A stretch of DNA of 64,000 nt from Amycolatopsis thermoflava N1165 (GTDB lineage: Bacteria > Actinomycetota > Actinomycetes > Mycobacteriales > Pseudonocardiaceae). Below the pieces are notes generated by a model. The model was not told the DNA's origin. It did no database searches and saw nothing but the letters and a program-made list of their open reading frames with translations. The stretch spans positions 8,613,911-8,677,910 of the forward strand of contig NZ_KI421511.1 of the NCBI RefSeq assembly GCF_000473265.1, read 5' to 3'. The translations under genes were made by a program, and so were the position numbers. Positions within the stretch are counted from its first letter, which is position 1, and every line of letters begins with the position of its first letter. Of the stretch, positions 1 through 7,414 are shown one piece after another.

Positions 1-1673
1 GCGTTGCGCGCGATGCGGGAGCCGTCGACGTAGGTCACCGTGCGGCGCCCGTCGTTGACCACCGCGACGTGCGTCCAGCGGCCCACCGGCAGCGCGTGGC
101 TCCACGACGTCGGGTCGGCGTCCCGGTCGACCGGGTACACCACGAACTGCAGAAAACGCTCTCCGGACAGGTTGAGGCTGCACGTCGGCTCGTCCTGCGA
201 CCACCCGCTGGTCTTGCCCGCGTCGCCGCTGCGGCCCTCCCAGCTCAGGATGCCCATGAACGCGTGGTCGCCGACGAACGGGTCGGGCAGCTTGATGAAC
301 GTCTCGATGGTGTAGCCGTTCTCGAACCGCGCGCGGGCGAGCGGCGCGCTCGCGCTGGTCCGCAGCACCGCGCCGCGGTCCGGGTTCTGCCCGCCGTCGA
401 AACGCAGGCTCCCGTGCCCGGGGGCGGCGCGGTGGTGGTCGGCGGAGAAGGTGAGCACGTCGGCGGGTCCGTCGTGCAGGCGGGTGACCGTGAGGTCGTT
501 GCCGTTGCCGGACAGGTCCCGCGCCACGGCGCCGGCCGCGACCGGGCTGCCGTCCGCGCCGGTGAGCCCCTCGCCGTCGAAGCGCCAGTACGCGACCGTG
601 CCGGGGATGACGACCTTCGCGGCGGGCCGGGCGGGCAGCGGCGCGGGCGGGAACCGGCGGTCGAAGTCGACCTCGACGGTGAACCGGTCGGTGTCGCCGG
701 TCAGCTCGTGGGTCTCGGCTTCCAGCGCCGTCGGGTCGCGCCGCGCCTGCAGCCAGGGGGAGAAGGTGCTGACGTCGATCACACCGCGCACCAGGTCGAA
801 GGCGTAGTACCGCAGCATGCCCGCGCCGCCGTAGTAGCGGTCCTGGTAGTTGGTGATGTGCAGGTCCACGGGGTTGCCGTGGTCGTTGGTCAGCGTCGTG
901 CGGCCGGTGGGCCAGTAGTGCCCGCCCATCGCGAGGAAGATCTGGTCGTGGCGGCGGATGACCTGGTCCCACAGCCGCTGCCCGTGGTCGGACAGGTGCG
1001 CGCCGCCGCCGTCTTCGGGGTAGACGAGGTCGTGGGTGGTGAGGATCGTCGGCAGCCCCCGGTGCGCGTCCAGGACGCCCTTCGTCCAGGCGATCCCGGC
1101 GTCCGAGACGCGCCAGTCCAGCGCGAGCAGCAGCCACTGCCGCCCGGCAGCGTGGAAGATGCGGAAGCTGTTGTACCCGTCGGGCGAGGAGCCCTGGTAG
1201 GTGGCGGAGCGGGCGAAGCGCCGCGGGCCGAACGTCCGCAGGTAGGGCGTGTCGCCGCGCTGGTCGTCGCCGGAGACGTCGTGGTTGCCGCCGAGCACGC
1301 TGTAGGGCATGCGGCCGTCGATCGTGCGGAAGACGTCGTCGGCGAGGCGCATCTCGGTCGTCGTGCCGTGCTCGGTGACGTCGCCGAGGTGCGCGAGGAA
1401 GACGATGCCGTCCTCCCGGCGCCGGTCGATGACGTGGCGGAAGGTCGCCCGGACCGGCTCCGGGTCGGAGCCGCCCTCGTCGAACAGGTACTGGGTGTCG
1501 GGCACGACCGCGAGGGTGAACCGCGGGCTCTCGGCGTCGGCCGGGCCGCCCGCGGCCTCGGCGGCCTGAACGGGCTGCGCGCCGAGCACGGCCGCCGCCG
1601 CGACGGGGGTGCCCACCGCGGCCTGCAGCAGGGTCCGGCGAGCGAGACCGGGGGATGGGGATCTGTCGGACAT
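1..1673 (-). CDS. Tat-exported metallophosphoesterase with LamG domain (3' end cut off)
   Basis: The frame opens with ATG at 1673, behind a GGAGGCGG-like ribosome site, and runs without a stop to the left edge, so at least 557 residues are present and the C-terminus is missing. Residues 12-37 are a Tat signal (ARRTLLQAA, Ala-rich core, AQPVQAA cleavage region). The calcineurin-like phosphoesterase core follows: VVPDTQY near residue 56, HLGDVTE near 95, GGNHD near 128, TTHD near 221 and GGHYWP near 255, which supply the dimetal ligands. After residue 340 there is a LamG/concanavalin-like beta domain (YWRFDGEGL, RFDGGQN, YTIETFIKLP, WTHVAVV). Export and carbohydrate- or surface-directed phosphoester hydrolysis are inferred from the domains; the substrate is unknown. 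The long plus-strand frame over the same DNA is a GC-bias shadow. Confidence 0.85.
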   Translation of the reverse strand, partial: MSDRSPSPGLARRTLLQAAVGTPVAAAAVLGAQPVQAAEAAGGPADAESPRFTLAVVPDTQYLFDEGGSDPEPVRATFRHVIDRRREDGIVFLAHLGDVTEHGTTTEMRLADDVFRTIDGRMPYSVLGGNHDVSGDDQRGDTPYLRTFGPRRFARSATYQGSSPDGYNSFRIFHAAGRQWLLLALDWRVSDAGIAWTKGVLDAHRGLPTILTTHDLVYPEDGGGAHLSDHGQRLWDQVIRRHDQIFLAMGGHYWPTGRTTLTNDHGNPVDLHITNYQDRYYGGAGMLRYYAFDLVRGVIDVSTFSPWLQARRDPTALEAETHELTGDTDRFTVEVDFDRRFPPAPLPARPAAKVVIPGTVAYWRFDGEGLTGADGSPVAAGAVARDLSGNGNDLTVTRLHDGPADVLTFSADHHRAAPGHGSLRFDGGQNPDRGAVLRTSASAPLARARFENGYTIETFIKLPDPFVGDHAFMGILSWEGRSGDAGKTSGWSQDEPTCSLNLSGERFLQFVVYPVDRDADPTSWSHALPVGRWTHVAVVNDGRRTVTYVDGSRIARN

Positions 1674-1790
1674 ACCGCCTCCTGGGCTGAAAAGTCGCGC
1701 CCAGCCTGGTGATCATGTCTGACGTCCCGATGTCCCCTCGTGGAACGATCCCCGCCCGCGGAGTGAACCTTGGCGCGCCGGCGCCGCCGC

Positions 1791-1872
1791 TTGCCCGCAA
1801 GTCCCGCGTCACCTACCCGCGAGTCCCGCGCTCCGGCCTGCGAGCCCCCGTTCTCGCGCGAGTCCCGCGCTC
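1791..1872. repeat. Degenerate short tandem repeat (CGCGAGTCCCGCGYTC family)
   Basis: Three or four imperfect units of about 16-24 bases, best form CGCGAGTCCCGCGCTC, lie between the stop of the DUF3072 gene and the phosphoesterase start. The last unit touches the DUF3072 stop codon. The same motif recurs in both orientations at 32.7-32.9 kb. Bases 1674-1790 otherwise show no gene. Confidence 0.6.
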
Positions 1873-2071
1873 AGGAATCCGCGCCGCGGCCGGTCTTCTC
1901 CTGCAGCCGGTCGATGAGCTGCGACGCCTCGGCCTTGGTCAGGTCCGCCGGCAGCTCCTCACCGGCCTCGCGGGCCAGTGTCTGCAGGTACGAGCGCTGC
2001 GGGCCGGTCATCTGCTCCTCGCCCGTCGTCCAGTCCTGCGGGTCCTTCTCCGGGTTCTGCGGTCCGGTCAC
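1871..2071 (-). CDS. DUF3072 domain protein
   Basis: A 66-residue soluble acidic protein with a GTG start at 2071, chosen because GGAGG lies five bases upstream. The C-terminal half (LTKAEASQLIDRLQEKTGRG) matches the short DUF3072 helix pair found in actinobacteria. The conserved MTGPQRSYLQTLAREAGEEL block suggests a small two-helix, SAP-like fold. Function is unknown. It is transcribed alone, leftwards, with a short repeat array directly after its stop. Confidence 0.8.
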   Translation of the reverse strand: MTGPQNPEKDPQDWTTGEEQMTGPQRSYLQTLAREAGEELPADLTKAEASQLIDRLQEKTGRGADS

Positions 2072-2126
2072 CCCTGCCTCCGTTCGCCGGTGTGTTCGAA
2101 ACCGGCTTACCCCGGAGAACGCCCGC

Positions 2127-3848
2127 TCATGCCTCGGCGCGGATTTCGTTCAGGTAGTTGTAGATCGTGTAGCGGGTGACCTCCAGCTCACCGGCGAGGA
2201 AGTCCACCGCGTCCTTGATGAGGAAGAACCCGGCCTCGTCGAGCTCCCGCACCACCGCGGCCTTGTGCTTCTTCTTCATCAGCCCCACCGGGATCCCGGC
2301 CTGCGCGACCGCCCGGTCGACCAGGAACCGCTGGAGGCTGTCCACGTCCGGCGGGAAGCTCTCGGCCCGCACCTCGCTCGCCGGCCCCTGCGTCACCTCG
2401 CTGTTCACGCACAGGCAGCCGATCGCCACGCCGTCCGGATCGCGCAGGAAGATCGTCGACGAGCGGATCGGCCTGCCGTCCGGGCCGTGGGTCTCGTAGT
2501 TGGTCAGGTCATGCGTCGTGCCGCGGCGGACCAGCCCGAGCAGCAGGTCCGTCATCGGTCCGCCGGGTTCGCGGCCGGTGATGCCGCCCGCGATGGCGAC
2601 GATCGAGTCGGGCAGCTTGGACAGGTCGTGCAGCACGACCTCGTTGCCGGGGCCGAGCATCGCGGCCAGTCCGCTCACCGCCGGGACCAGCGCGGACAGC
2701 ACCGAATCGGTGGCGGCCGCGGACGGCACCCGGCTGGCGGGCAGCGGGCGGGACAGGTGCTCCAGCGCGGTGCGGACGGCCTCGACGGCCGACACCGGCG
2801 TGGAGGCGTGCGGGGAGAGCCGCACGTGCTCGGTGCGCACGGTCGCCGCGATGCCCTCCGTGGCCAGCACCGCCCCGACCCGCTCCGCCGGGTGCCCGGG
2901 CAGGCTGAACGCGAGGATCCCGGCGCGCCGGTCGGTCGCCGACACGATCTCCGCGCCGAGCGAGCGCAGCATCTCCTCGAGCTCGCCAACGCGCTCGGCG
3001 ATGCGCGACTCGATGGCCGCCACCCCGGCCTCCTCGACCAGTTCCAGCGCCGCGGCGAACGCGCCCGACGTCACCGGGCTCAGGTTGCTCACCGACCACG
3101 ACGCCGCGAACTCCGCGGGCGGGTGGATCTCGTCGTCGAACAGCCCGGCGTCGTGTGCGCCGGTCCAGCCCGACAGCACGGGCCGCATCCGCTCCAGCGC
3201 CCGGTCCGACAGCACCGCGAACCCGGTGCCCCAGCCCGCGCGCAGCCACTTCTGGCCGCCGACGACCAGCACGTCCGCCGCGTCCCACGGCGCGTCGACC
3301 ACCCCGAAGCCCTGGATGCCGTCGACCACGAGCAGCCGGTCGCCCACGGTTTCCCGCAGCGCGGCGAGGTCTGCGCGGTAGCCGGTGCGGAAGTCGACCG
3401 CGCTGACCGACACCACCGCCGTGTCCGGGCTCAGCTCCGTCGCCACGACCTCCGGGGTCACGTGGCGGCAGCGCATCCGCCGCAGCGTGATCCGCCCGGC
3501 CTCCTCGGCCCGCGCCCACGGGTAGGTGTTGGCCGGGAACTCCGCGGCCGACACCAACACCTCGCCCGCCGGGGCGTTGAACGCGGCCTGGAACAGGCCC
3601 TGGCTGGTGTTGGGCAGCAGGACGACGTGGTCGGTGTCGGTGCCGCACAACCGCGCCACGGCCGCCTTCGCGCGGATCTCCTGCCGCATCAGGTCGTCCA
3701 CTGTGGACGGGCCGGCCTTGGCCGAGGCGTGCAGCAGGCGTGCGGTGGTGTCCACGACGGCGTGCGAGGGCGGGCCGTAGCGGGCGAAGTCCAGGTAGCC
3801 GGCAGGCTCGTCGAACTGAAGCAGGTAGCTGGGCGAGATCCTGGCCAT
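2127..3848 (-). CDS. Class-V aminotransferase fused to YheO-PAS/DauR-type HTH regulator
   Basis: One uninterrupted 573-residue frame. Residues 1-370 are a fold-type-I PLP enzyme of the class-V aminotransferase/cysteine-desulfurase family: the pyridine-N aspartate is D176 (VVDGIQGFG) and the Schiff-base lysine is K200 (VVGGQKWLRAGWG). Residues 385-490 match the YheO-like PAS domain (LGPGNEVVLHDLS, IAGGITGREPGGPMTDLLL, GCLCVNSEV). Residues 515-571 match the DauR-type helix-turn-helix (VTRYTIYNYLNEIR). It is the last gene of an amino-acid ABC operon; its ATG overlaps the ATPase stop by one base (TGATG). By analogy with MocR proteins (HTH plus class-I aminotransferase) it probably senses an amino acid or PLP adduct and controls the operon. 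Whether it also acts as an enzyme cannot be told from sequence. The same frame stays open upstream of 3848 only as a shadow of the ATPase. Confidence 0.85.
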   Translation of the reverse strand: MARISPSYLLQFDEPAGYLDFARYGPPSHAVVDTTARLLHASAKAGPSTVDDLMRQEIRAKAAVARLCGTDTDHVVLLPNTSQGLFQAAFNAPAGEVLVSAAEFPANTYPWARAEEAGRITLRRMRCRHVTPEVVATELSPDTAVVSVSAVDFRTGYRADLAALRETVGDRLLVVDGIQGFGVVDAPWDAADVLVVGGQKWLRAGWGTGFAVLSDRALERMRPVLSGWTGAHDAGLFDDEIHPPAEFAASWSVSNLSPVTSGAFAAALELVEEAGVAAIESRIAERVGELEEMLRSLGAEIVSATDRRAGILAFSLPGHPAERVGAVLATEGIAATVRTEHVRLSPHASTPVSAVEAVRTALEHLSRPLPASRVPSAAATDSVLSALVPAVSGLAAMLGPGNEVVLHDLSKLPDSIVAIAGGITGREPGGPMTDLLLGLVRRGTTHDLTNYETHGPDGRPIRSSTIFLRDPDGVAIGCLCVNSEVTQGPASEVRAESFPPDVDSLQRFLVDRAVAQAGIPVGLMKKKHKAAVVRELDEAGFFLIKDAVDFLAGELEVTRYTIYNYLNEIRAEA

Positions 3849-4612
3849 CAGAGGATGCGCGCCAGGAACTGACGGGTGCGCTCGTGCTCCGGCGCGCCCA
3901 GGACCTGCGCGGGCGGCCCGGTCTCCACGACCGCACCGTCGGCCATGAAGACGACCTCGTCGGCCACCTCCCGCGCGAACCCCATTTCGTGTGTCACGAC
4001 GACCATTGTCATCCCTTCGGCCGCGAGCGAGGTCATCACCTCCAAAACCTCGCCGACCAGTTCCGGGTCCAGCGCCGAGGTCGGCTCGTCGAACAGCATC
4101 AGCTTCGGTTTCATGGCCAGCGCCCGCGCGATCGCGACGCGCTGCTGCTGGCCGCCGGAGAGCTGGTCGGGGTGGGCGTCGGCGCGGTGCGCGAGGCCGA
4201 CCCGGTCCAGCAGGTCCAGCGCGGTGCGGCGGGCCTGGGCGGGGGACAGTCCGCGCACCCGGACCGGGCCCTCGGTGACGTTCTGCAGCACGGTGCGGTG
4301 CGCGAACAGGTTGAACCGCTGGAACACCATGCCGATGTCCCGCCGCTGCCGGGCGACCTCGCGCTCGCGCAGCTCGTGCAGCTTCCCGCCGCGCAGGCGG
4401 AAACCGACCGGCTCGCCGTCCACCCACACCTGGCCGCCGTCGATGGTCTCCAGGTGGTTGACGCAGCGCAGGAACGTGCTCTTGCCCGCGCCGGACGGGC
4501 CGAGCAGGCAGACCACCTGTCCCTTGTGGACGGAAAGGTCGACCCCGCGCAGCACCTCCGTGCCGGCGAAGTGCTTGCGCACGCCGACCGCGCGCAGCAG
4601 GGGTTCGGTCAT
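3848..4612 (-). CDS. Polar amino-acid ABC transporter ATP-binding protein (GlnQ type)
   Basis: 254 residues, full length for the GlnQ/HisP family. Walker A GPSGAGKST at about 39-47, signature LSGGQQQR near 145, Walker B LMLFDEPTSALDPE near 165, and the switch histidine in VVVTHEMGFA. It should energise uptake through the adjacent permease. It starts one base after the permease stop and overlaps the aminotransferase-regulator gene by one base, so the operon is tightly coupled. Transported substrate is not fixed by the sequence. Confidence 0.95.
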   Translation of the reverse strand: MTEPLLRAVGVRKHFAGTEVLRGVDLSVHKGQVVCLLGPSGAGKSTFLRCVNHLETIDGGQVWVDGEPVGFRLRGGKLHELREREVARQRRDIGMVFQRFNLFAHRTVLQNVTEGPVRVRGLSPAQARRTALDLLDRVGLAHRADAHPDQLSGGQQQRVAIARALAMKPKLMLFDEPTSALDPELVGEVLEVMTSLAAEGMTMVVVTHEMGFAREVADEVVFMADGAVVETGPPAQVLGAPEHERTRQFLARIL

Positions 4613-4613
4613 G

Positions 4614-5525
4614 TCAGGCCCTCCGCAGCGTGGTCAGGGCGCGGCCGACGCGCGACCACGGCCGCGCGGACCGCTGGTCGCCCGCGAACGCGCGTTCCAG
4701 GTAGTGCTGGCCGACGCTGGCGACGGTGACCACGACCATGTACCAGATCGCCGCCGCCAGCAGCGTCTCCATGACCAGCAGGTTGTTGGACGAGATGTTG
4801 TTGGCCGCGTGGATCAGCTCGGTCACGCCGATCACCGACGCCATCGAGGTGCCCTTGAGCATGTTGATGAAGTCGTTGCCGGTCGGCGGGATGATCACCC
4901 GCATCGCCTGCGGCAGCACGATCCGCCGCAGCGTCATCGCCGGGGTCATACCGATCGACTTCGCCGCCTCGGTCTGCCCGCGGTCGACGCTGTTCAGGCC
5001 GGCGCGCACGATCTCGGCCATGTAGGCGCTTTCGTTGAGCGCGAGGCCGAGCAGCGCGGCGACGAACGCGCTGACGACGACGTTGGTCGGCTCGTGCACC
5101 AGGTAGCCGCCGCCGAACGGCAGCGGGATCGAGACGAACTCGAACACCAGCGCCAGGTTGAACCAGATCAGGATCTGCAGCAGCACCGGCAGCCCGCGGA
5201 ACAGCCAGATGTAGACCGCGGCGACGACGCGCGCGACCGGGTTGGCCGACCGGCGCATCAGCGCGATCACCACGCCGATGACGATCGCCACGGCCTGCGC
5301 GATCACCGCGAGCAGGACGGTGTTGAGCAGGCCGACCAGCATCACGTGGTACCACAGGAACTCCGGCACCGTGTCGTACTGGATCTGCGCCTGCGCGAGC
5401 ACCACGCCGAGCCCGGCGAGCAGGGCGACGATGACCACCGCCGACACCCAGCGACCCCAATGCCGCAGGCGCACGATGGGCAGTTCGGCCTGCGGCGCCC
5501 GGGTGGTCAGGTCAGCTTCCGGCAT
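4614..5525 (-). CDS. Amino-acid ABC transporter permease (HisM/GlnP type)
   Basis: 303 residues. A cytoplasmic N-terminus is followed by a membrane helix (VVIVALLAGLGVVLAQ) and then the five-helix BPD_transp_1 domain, with the HEAAMGIGM-like EAA loop visible as QTEAAKSIGMTPAMTLRRIV near residue 183. The motif YIWLFRGLPVLLQILIWF is typical of His/Glu/Gln/Arg/opine permeases. A single permease gene implies a homodimeric pore. The ATG lies inside the end of the binding-protein gene (14-base overlap). Confidence 0.95.
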   Translation of the reverse strand: MPEADLTTRAPQAELPIVRLRHWGRWVSAVVIVALLAGLGVVLAQAQIQYDTVPEFLWYHVMLVGLLNTVLLAVIAQAVAIVIGVVIALMRRSANPVARVVAAVYIWLFRGLPVLLQILIWFNLALVFEFVSIPLPFGGGYLVHEPTNVVVSAFVAALLGLALNESAYMAEIVRAGLNSVDRGQTEAAKSIGMTPAMTLRRIVLPQAMRVIIPPTGNDFINMLKGTSMASVIGVTELIHAANNISSNNLLVMETLLAAAIWYMVVVTVASVGQHYLERAFAGDQRSARPWSRVGRALTTLRRA

Positions 5526-6456
5526 TGACGGTCACCTTCGTGATCGCGCCCTGCTTGACCCCCCACGCGTCGAGGATCCGGCCGTACGTGCCGTCGTCGA
5601 CGAGCGCGGTCAGTGCGGCGGCGACGGCGTCCCGCAGCTGCGGGTTGGCCTTGTTGACGCCGATGCCGTACGGCCCGCCGTTGATCGGCTCGCCCGGCAC
5701 GACCTCGAAGAACTCGCCGCCGCCCGCGTTCTTGCTGACGTAGGCCGCGGTCGGCAGGTCGTTGAGGATGGCGGCGACGCGGCCGGTGCGCAGCTGGTTC
5801 TGGTTCTGCGAGTCGCTGTCCGTGGCCGTCGTGGTGACCTCCGGCTTGCCTGCCTGGACGCACTTGGCGCTCTGCTCGGCGGCGAAGGTCTGGTGGCTGG
5901 TGCCCTGCACGACCGCGACGGTCTTGCCGCACAGCGAGTCCGGGCCGGTGATGCCGTCCGGGTTGCCCTTGCGGACCATGATCGTGATGCCGGAGGTGAA
6001 GTAGTCCACGAAGTCGATCTGCTGCTGGCGGGCCTGGGTGTCGTTCATCCCGGCCATGGTCAGGTCGAGGCGACCGGACTGCAGGCTGGTGATCAGCGAG
6101 CCGAAGGCCATGTCGGTGTGCTGGACCGTCAGGCCCAGCTTGGCCGCGACGGCCTTGGCGATGTCCACCTCGAACCCGACCGGCGTCTTGCCGTCGGCGG
6201 AGTAGAAGTTGTTCGGCGCGGACTGCATGTTCGAGCCGATGTTGAGCTTGCCTGCCTGGGCGACCGGAGCAGGTAGGCCCGCGGCGAGCTGCGGGTCCTT
6301 CGTGACGCCCTGCAGGATCGCCGCAGTGTCCGGCACGCCCGATCCGGTGGTGGTGGCGCTCCCGGCGCCGTCGGACCCGCCACCGCAGGCTGCCGTGAGC
6401 AGCAGGCAGCCGACGACCACCGCGCCCCAGCGCGTCACCCGTGACCTCGCAGACAT
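5512..6456 (-). CDS. Amino-acid ABC transporter substrate-binding lipoprotein
   Basis: 314 residues, first gene of the leftward operon. Signal peptide with lipobox LTAAC (Cys at about 24) followed by a Gly/Ser/Thr-rich linker. The SBP_bac_3 fold starts at KLNIGSNMQSAPN, with PVGFEVDIAKAVAAKLG and DLTMAGMNDTQARQQQIDFVDYF. Two cysteines in LCGKTV and AKCVQ could form a disulfide. The position upstream of permease, ATPase and an aminotransferase-regulator suggests a transaminable amino acid. The twin dyads 40-75 bases upstream are the likely control site. Confidence 0.93.
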   Translation of the reverse strand: MSARSRVTRWGAVVVGCLLLTAACGGGSDGAGSATTTGSGVPDTAAILQGVTKDPQLAAGLPAPVAQAGKLNIGSNMQSAPNNFYSADGKTPVGFEVDIAKAVAAKLGLTVQHTDMAFGSLITSLQSGRLDLTMAGMNDTQARQQQIDFVDYFTSGITIMVRKGNPDGITGPDSLCGKTVAVVQGTSHQTFAAEQSAKCVQAGKPEVTTTATDSDSQNQNQLRTGRVAAILNDLPTAAYVSKNAGGGEFFEVVPGEPINGGPYGIGVNKANPQLRDAVAAALTALVDDGTYGRILDAWGVKQGAITKVTVNAGS

Positions 6457-6496
6457 CGCATCTCCTCACCCGATCGAACGATGAGCAGGGACGCTA

Positions 6497-6531
6497 CAAC
6501 TGCGTGTTGAAGACGTCAACTGTGAGTTGAA
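6497..6531. promoter_or_regulatory. Twin CAAC-N5-GTTG dyads, candidate operator of the ABC/aminotransferase operon
   Basis: Two similar 15-base units, CAACTGCGTGTTGAA (6497-6511) and CAACTGTGAGTTGAA (6517-6531), repeat at exactly 20 bases (two helical turns). Each carries a CAAC...GTTG dyad; the second is a 6-base-arm palindrome (TCAACT-GTG-AGTTGA). They lie just upstream of the binding-protein gene in the only gap before the operon. Binding by the YheO/DauR domain encoded at the end of the same operon is inferred from position. Confidence 0.6.
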
Positions 6532-6540
6532 ATCCGTGGG

Positions 6541-7323
6541 TCAGGTGGCCGGGAAGTCGAACTGGTACCCCTGCGCCACGAGCCAGGGCAGCAGCTCGGC
6601 GAGGGCGGCGACGGTCTGCCGCCGCTGGCCGCCGCCGTCGTGGAGCAGGATCACCGCGCCGGGGTGCACGGCCTGCCGCACCGTCGCCACGATCGCGGGC
6701 GACCCCGGAAGCGTCCAGTCACGCGAATCGACCGACCAGCCCAACGGCGCCATCCCTTCGCGGGAAGCGATCGCGATGATCGTTTCCGACCAGTTGCCGC
6801 CGGGCGCGCGGAAATAGGGAACCGGAACGTCACCGTCGGCCGCGAGCCGCAGATCCGACAGCGCTCCGGTGATGTCCGCGGAAATGCGCGCCTCGTTGCG
6901 TTTCGCCAGTTCTTCGTCGTGGCTGACCGTGTGGTCGCACAGGCGCATTCCGCGCCGCACGACCAGCTCCACCAATTCGGGGTGGCGGCGCACCTGGGTG
7001 CCGACCATGCAGAAGGTGGCCACCGCGCCGTGCTGGGCGAGCAGGTCGAGGATCTGCGGTGTGTAGGCGGGATCGGGGCCGTCGTCGAAGGTCAGCGCCA
7101 CGAACCGGCCCTGTCTGGCGGTCGTCCGCACGGGCGCGCCGGGCGCGGGCGGCGGGGTGGAGGTGGCGCGGATCGGTTGTCCGGGTTCGGGGTGAGATGC
7201 GACGGGACTGCCTTCGGCGCCGGACCAGGACAGCGAAATGATCAGCGAGATCGTCACGAGCACCACGGAGATCAGGACGGCCCAGCGGTAGCAGTACGGC
7301 GGGCGCAGCACCTGATAACGCAT
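6541..7323 (-). CDS. Membrane-anchored polysaccharide deacetylase (NodB family)
   Basis: 260 residues. ATG at 7323 was preferred over a GTG four codons upstream because GGAGGTG sits just before it. One N-terminal membrane helix (WAVLISVVLVTISLIISL) and a Pro-rich linker lead into the NodB domain. Its motifs are intact: TFDDGPD (base and metal aspartates), HTVSH (metal histidines), RAPGG, DSRDW and LLHDGGG. It should de-N-acetylate a cell-wall or surface glycan outside the membrane. It is transcribed alone, convergent with nothing, and its stop is ten bases from the twin dyads. Confidence 0.92.
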   Translation of the reverse strand: MRYQVLRPPYCYRWAVLISVVLVTISLIISLSWSGAEGSPVASHPEPGQPIRATSTPPPAPGAPVRTTARQGRFVALTFDDGPDPAYTPQILDLLAQHGAVATFCMVGTQVRRHPELVELVVRRGMRLCDHTVSHDEELAKRNEARISADITGALSDLRLAADGDVPVPYFRAPGGNWSETIIAIASREGMAPLGWSVDSRDWTLPGSPAIVATVRQAVHPGAVILLHDGGGQRRQTVAALAELLPWLVAQGYQFDFPAT

Positions 7324-7414
7324 GGGCACCTCCACGAATCGCGGCGTCGCCCGCGCACCATAGAGTGAAAAGTGCCTCGATCGGGGGAATTCCGGGCGTG
7401 TCCGAAAAGGCGGA

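Noticed and set aside
69..1712. Long plus-strand open frame opposite the phosphoesterase
   Set aside because: Val/Ala/Arg/Gly-rich composition with no domain; it is the GC-bias shadow of the minus-strand gene, whose motifs are clear. Similar shadows across the window were left out.
3849..4427. N-terminal extension of the aminotransferase-regulator frame to 4427
   Set aside because: The extension lies over the ATPase gene in another frame and is Arg/Gly/Pro-rich; the TGATG junction at 3848 gives a natural start.
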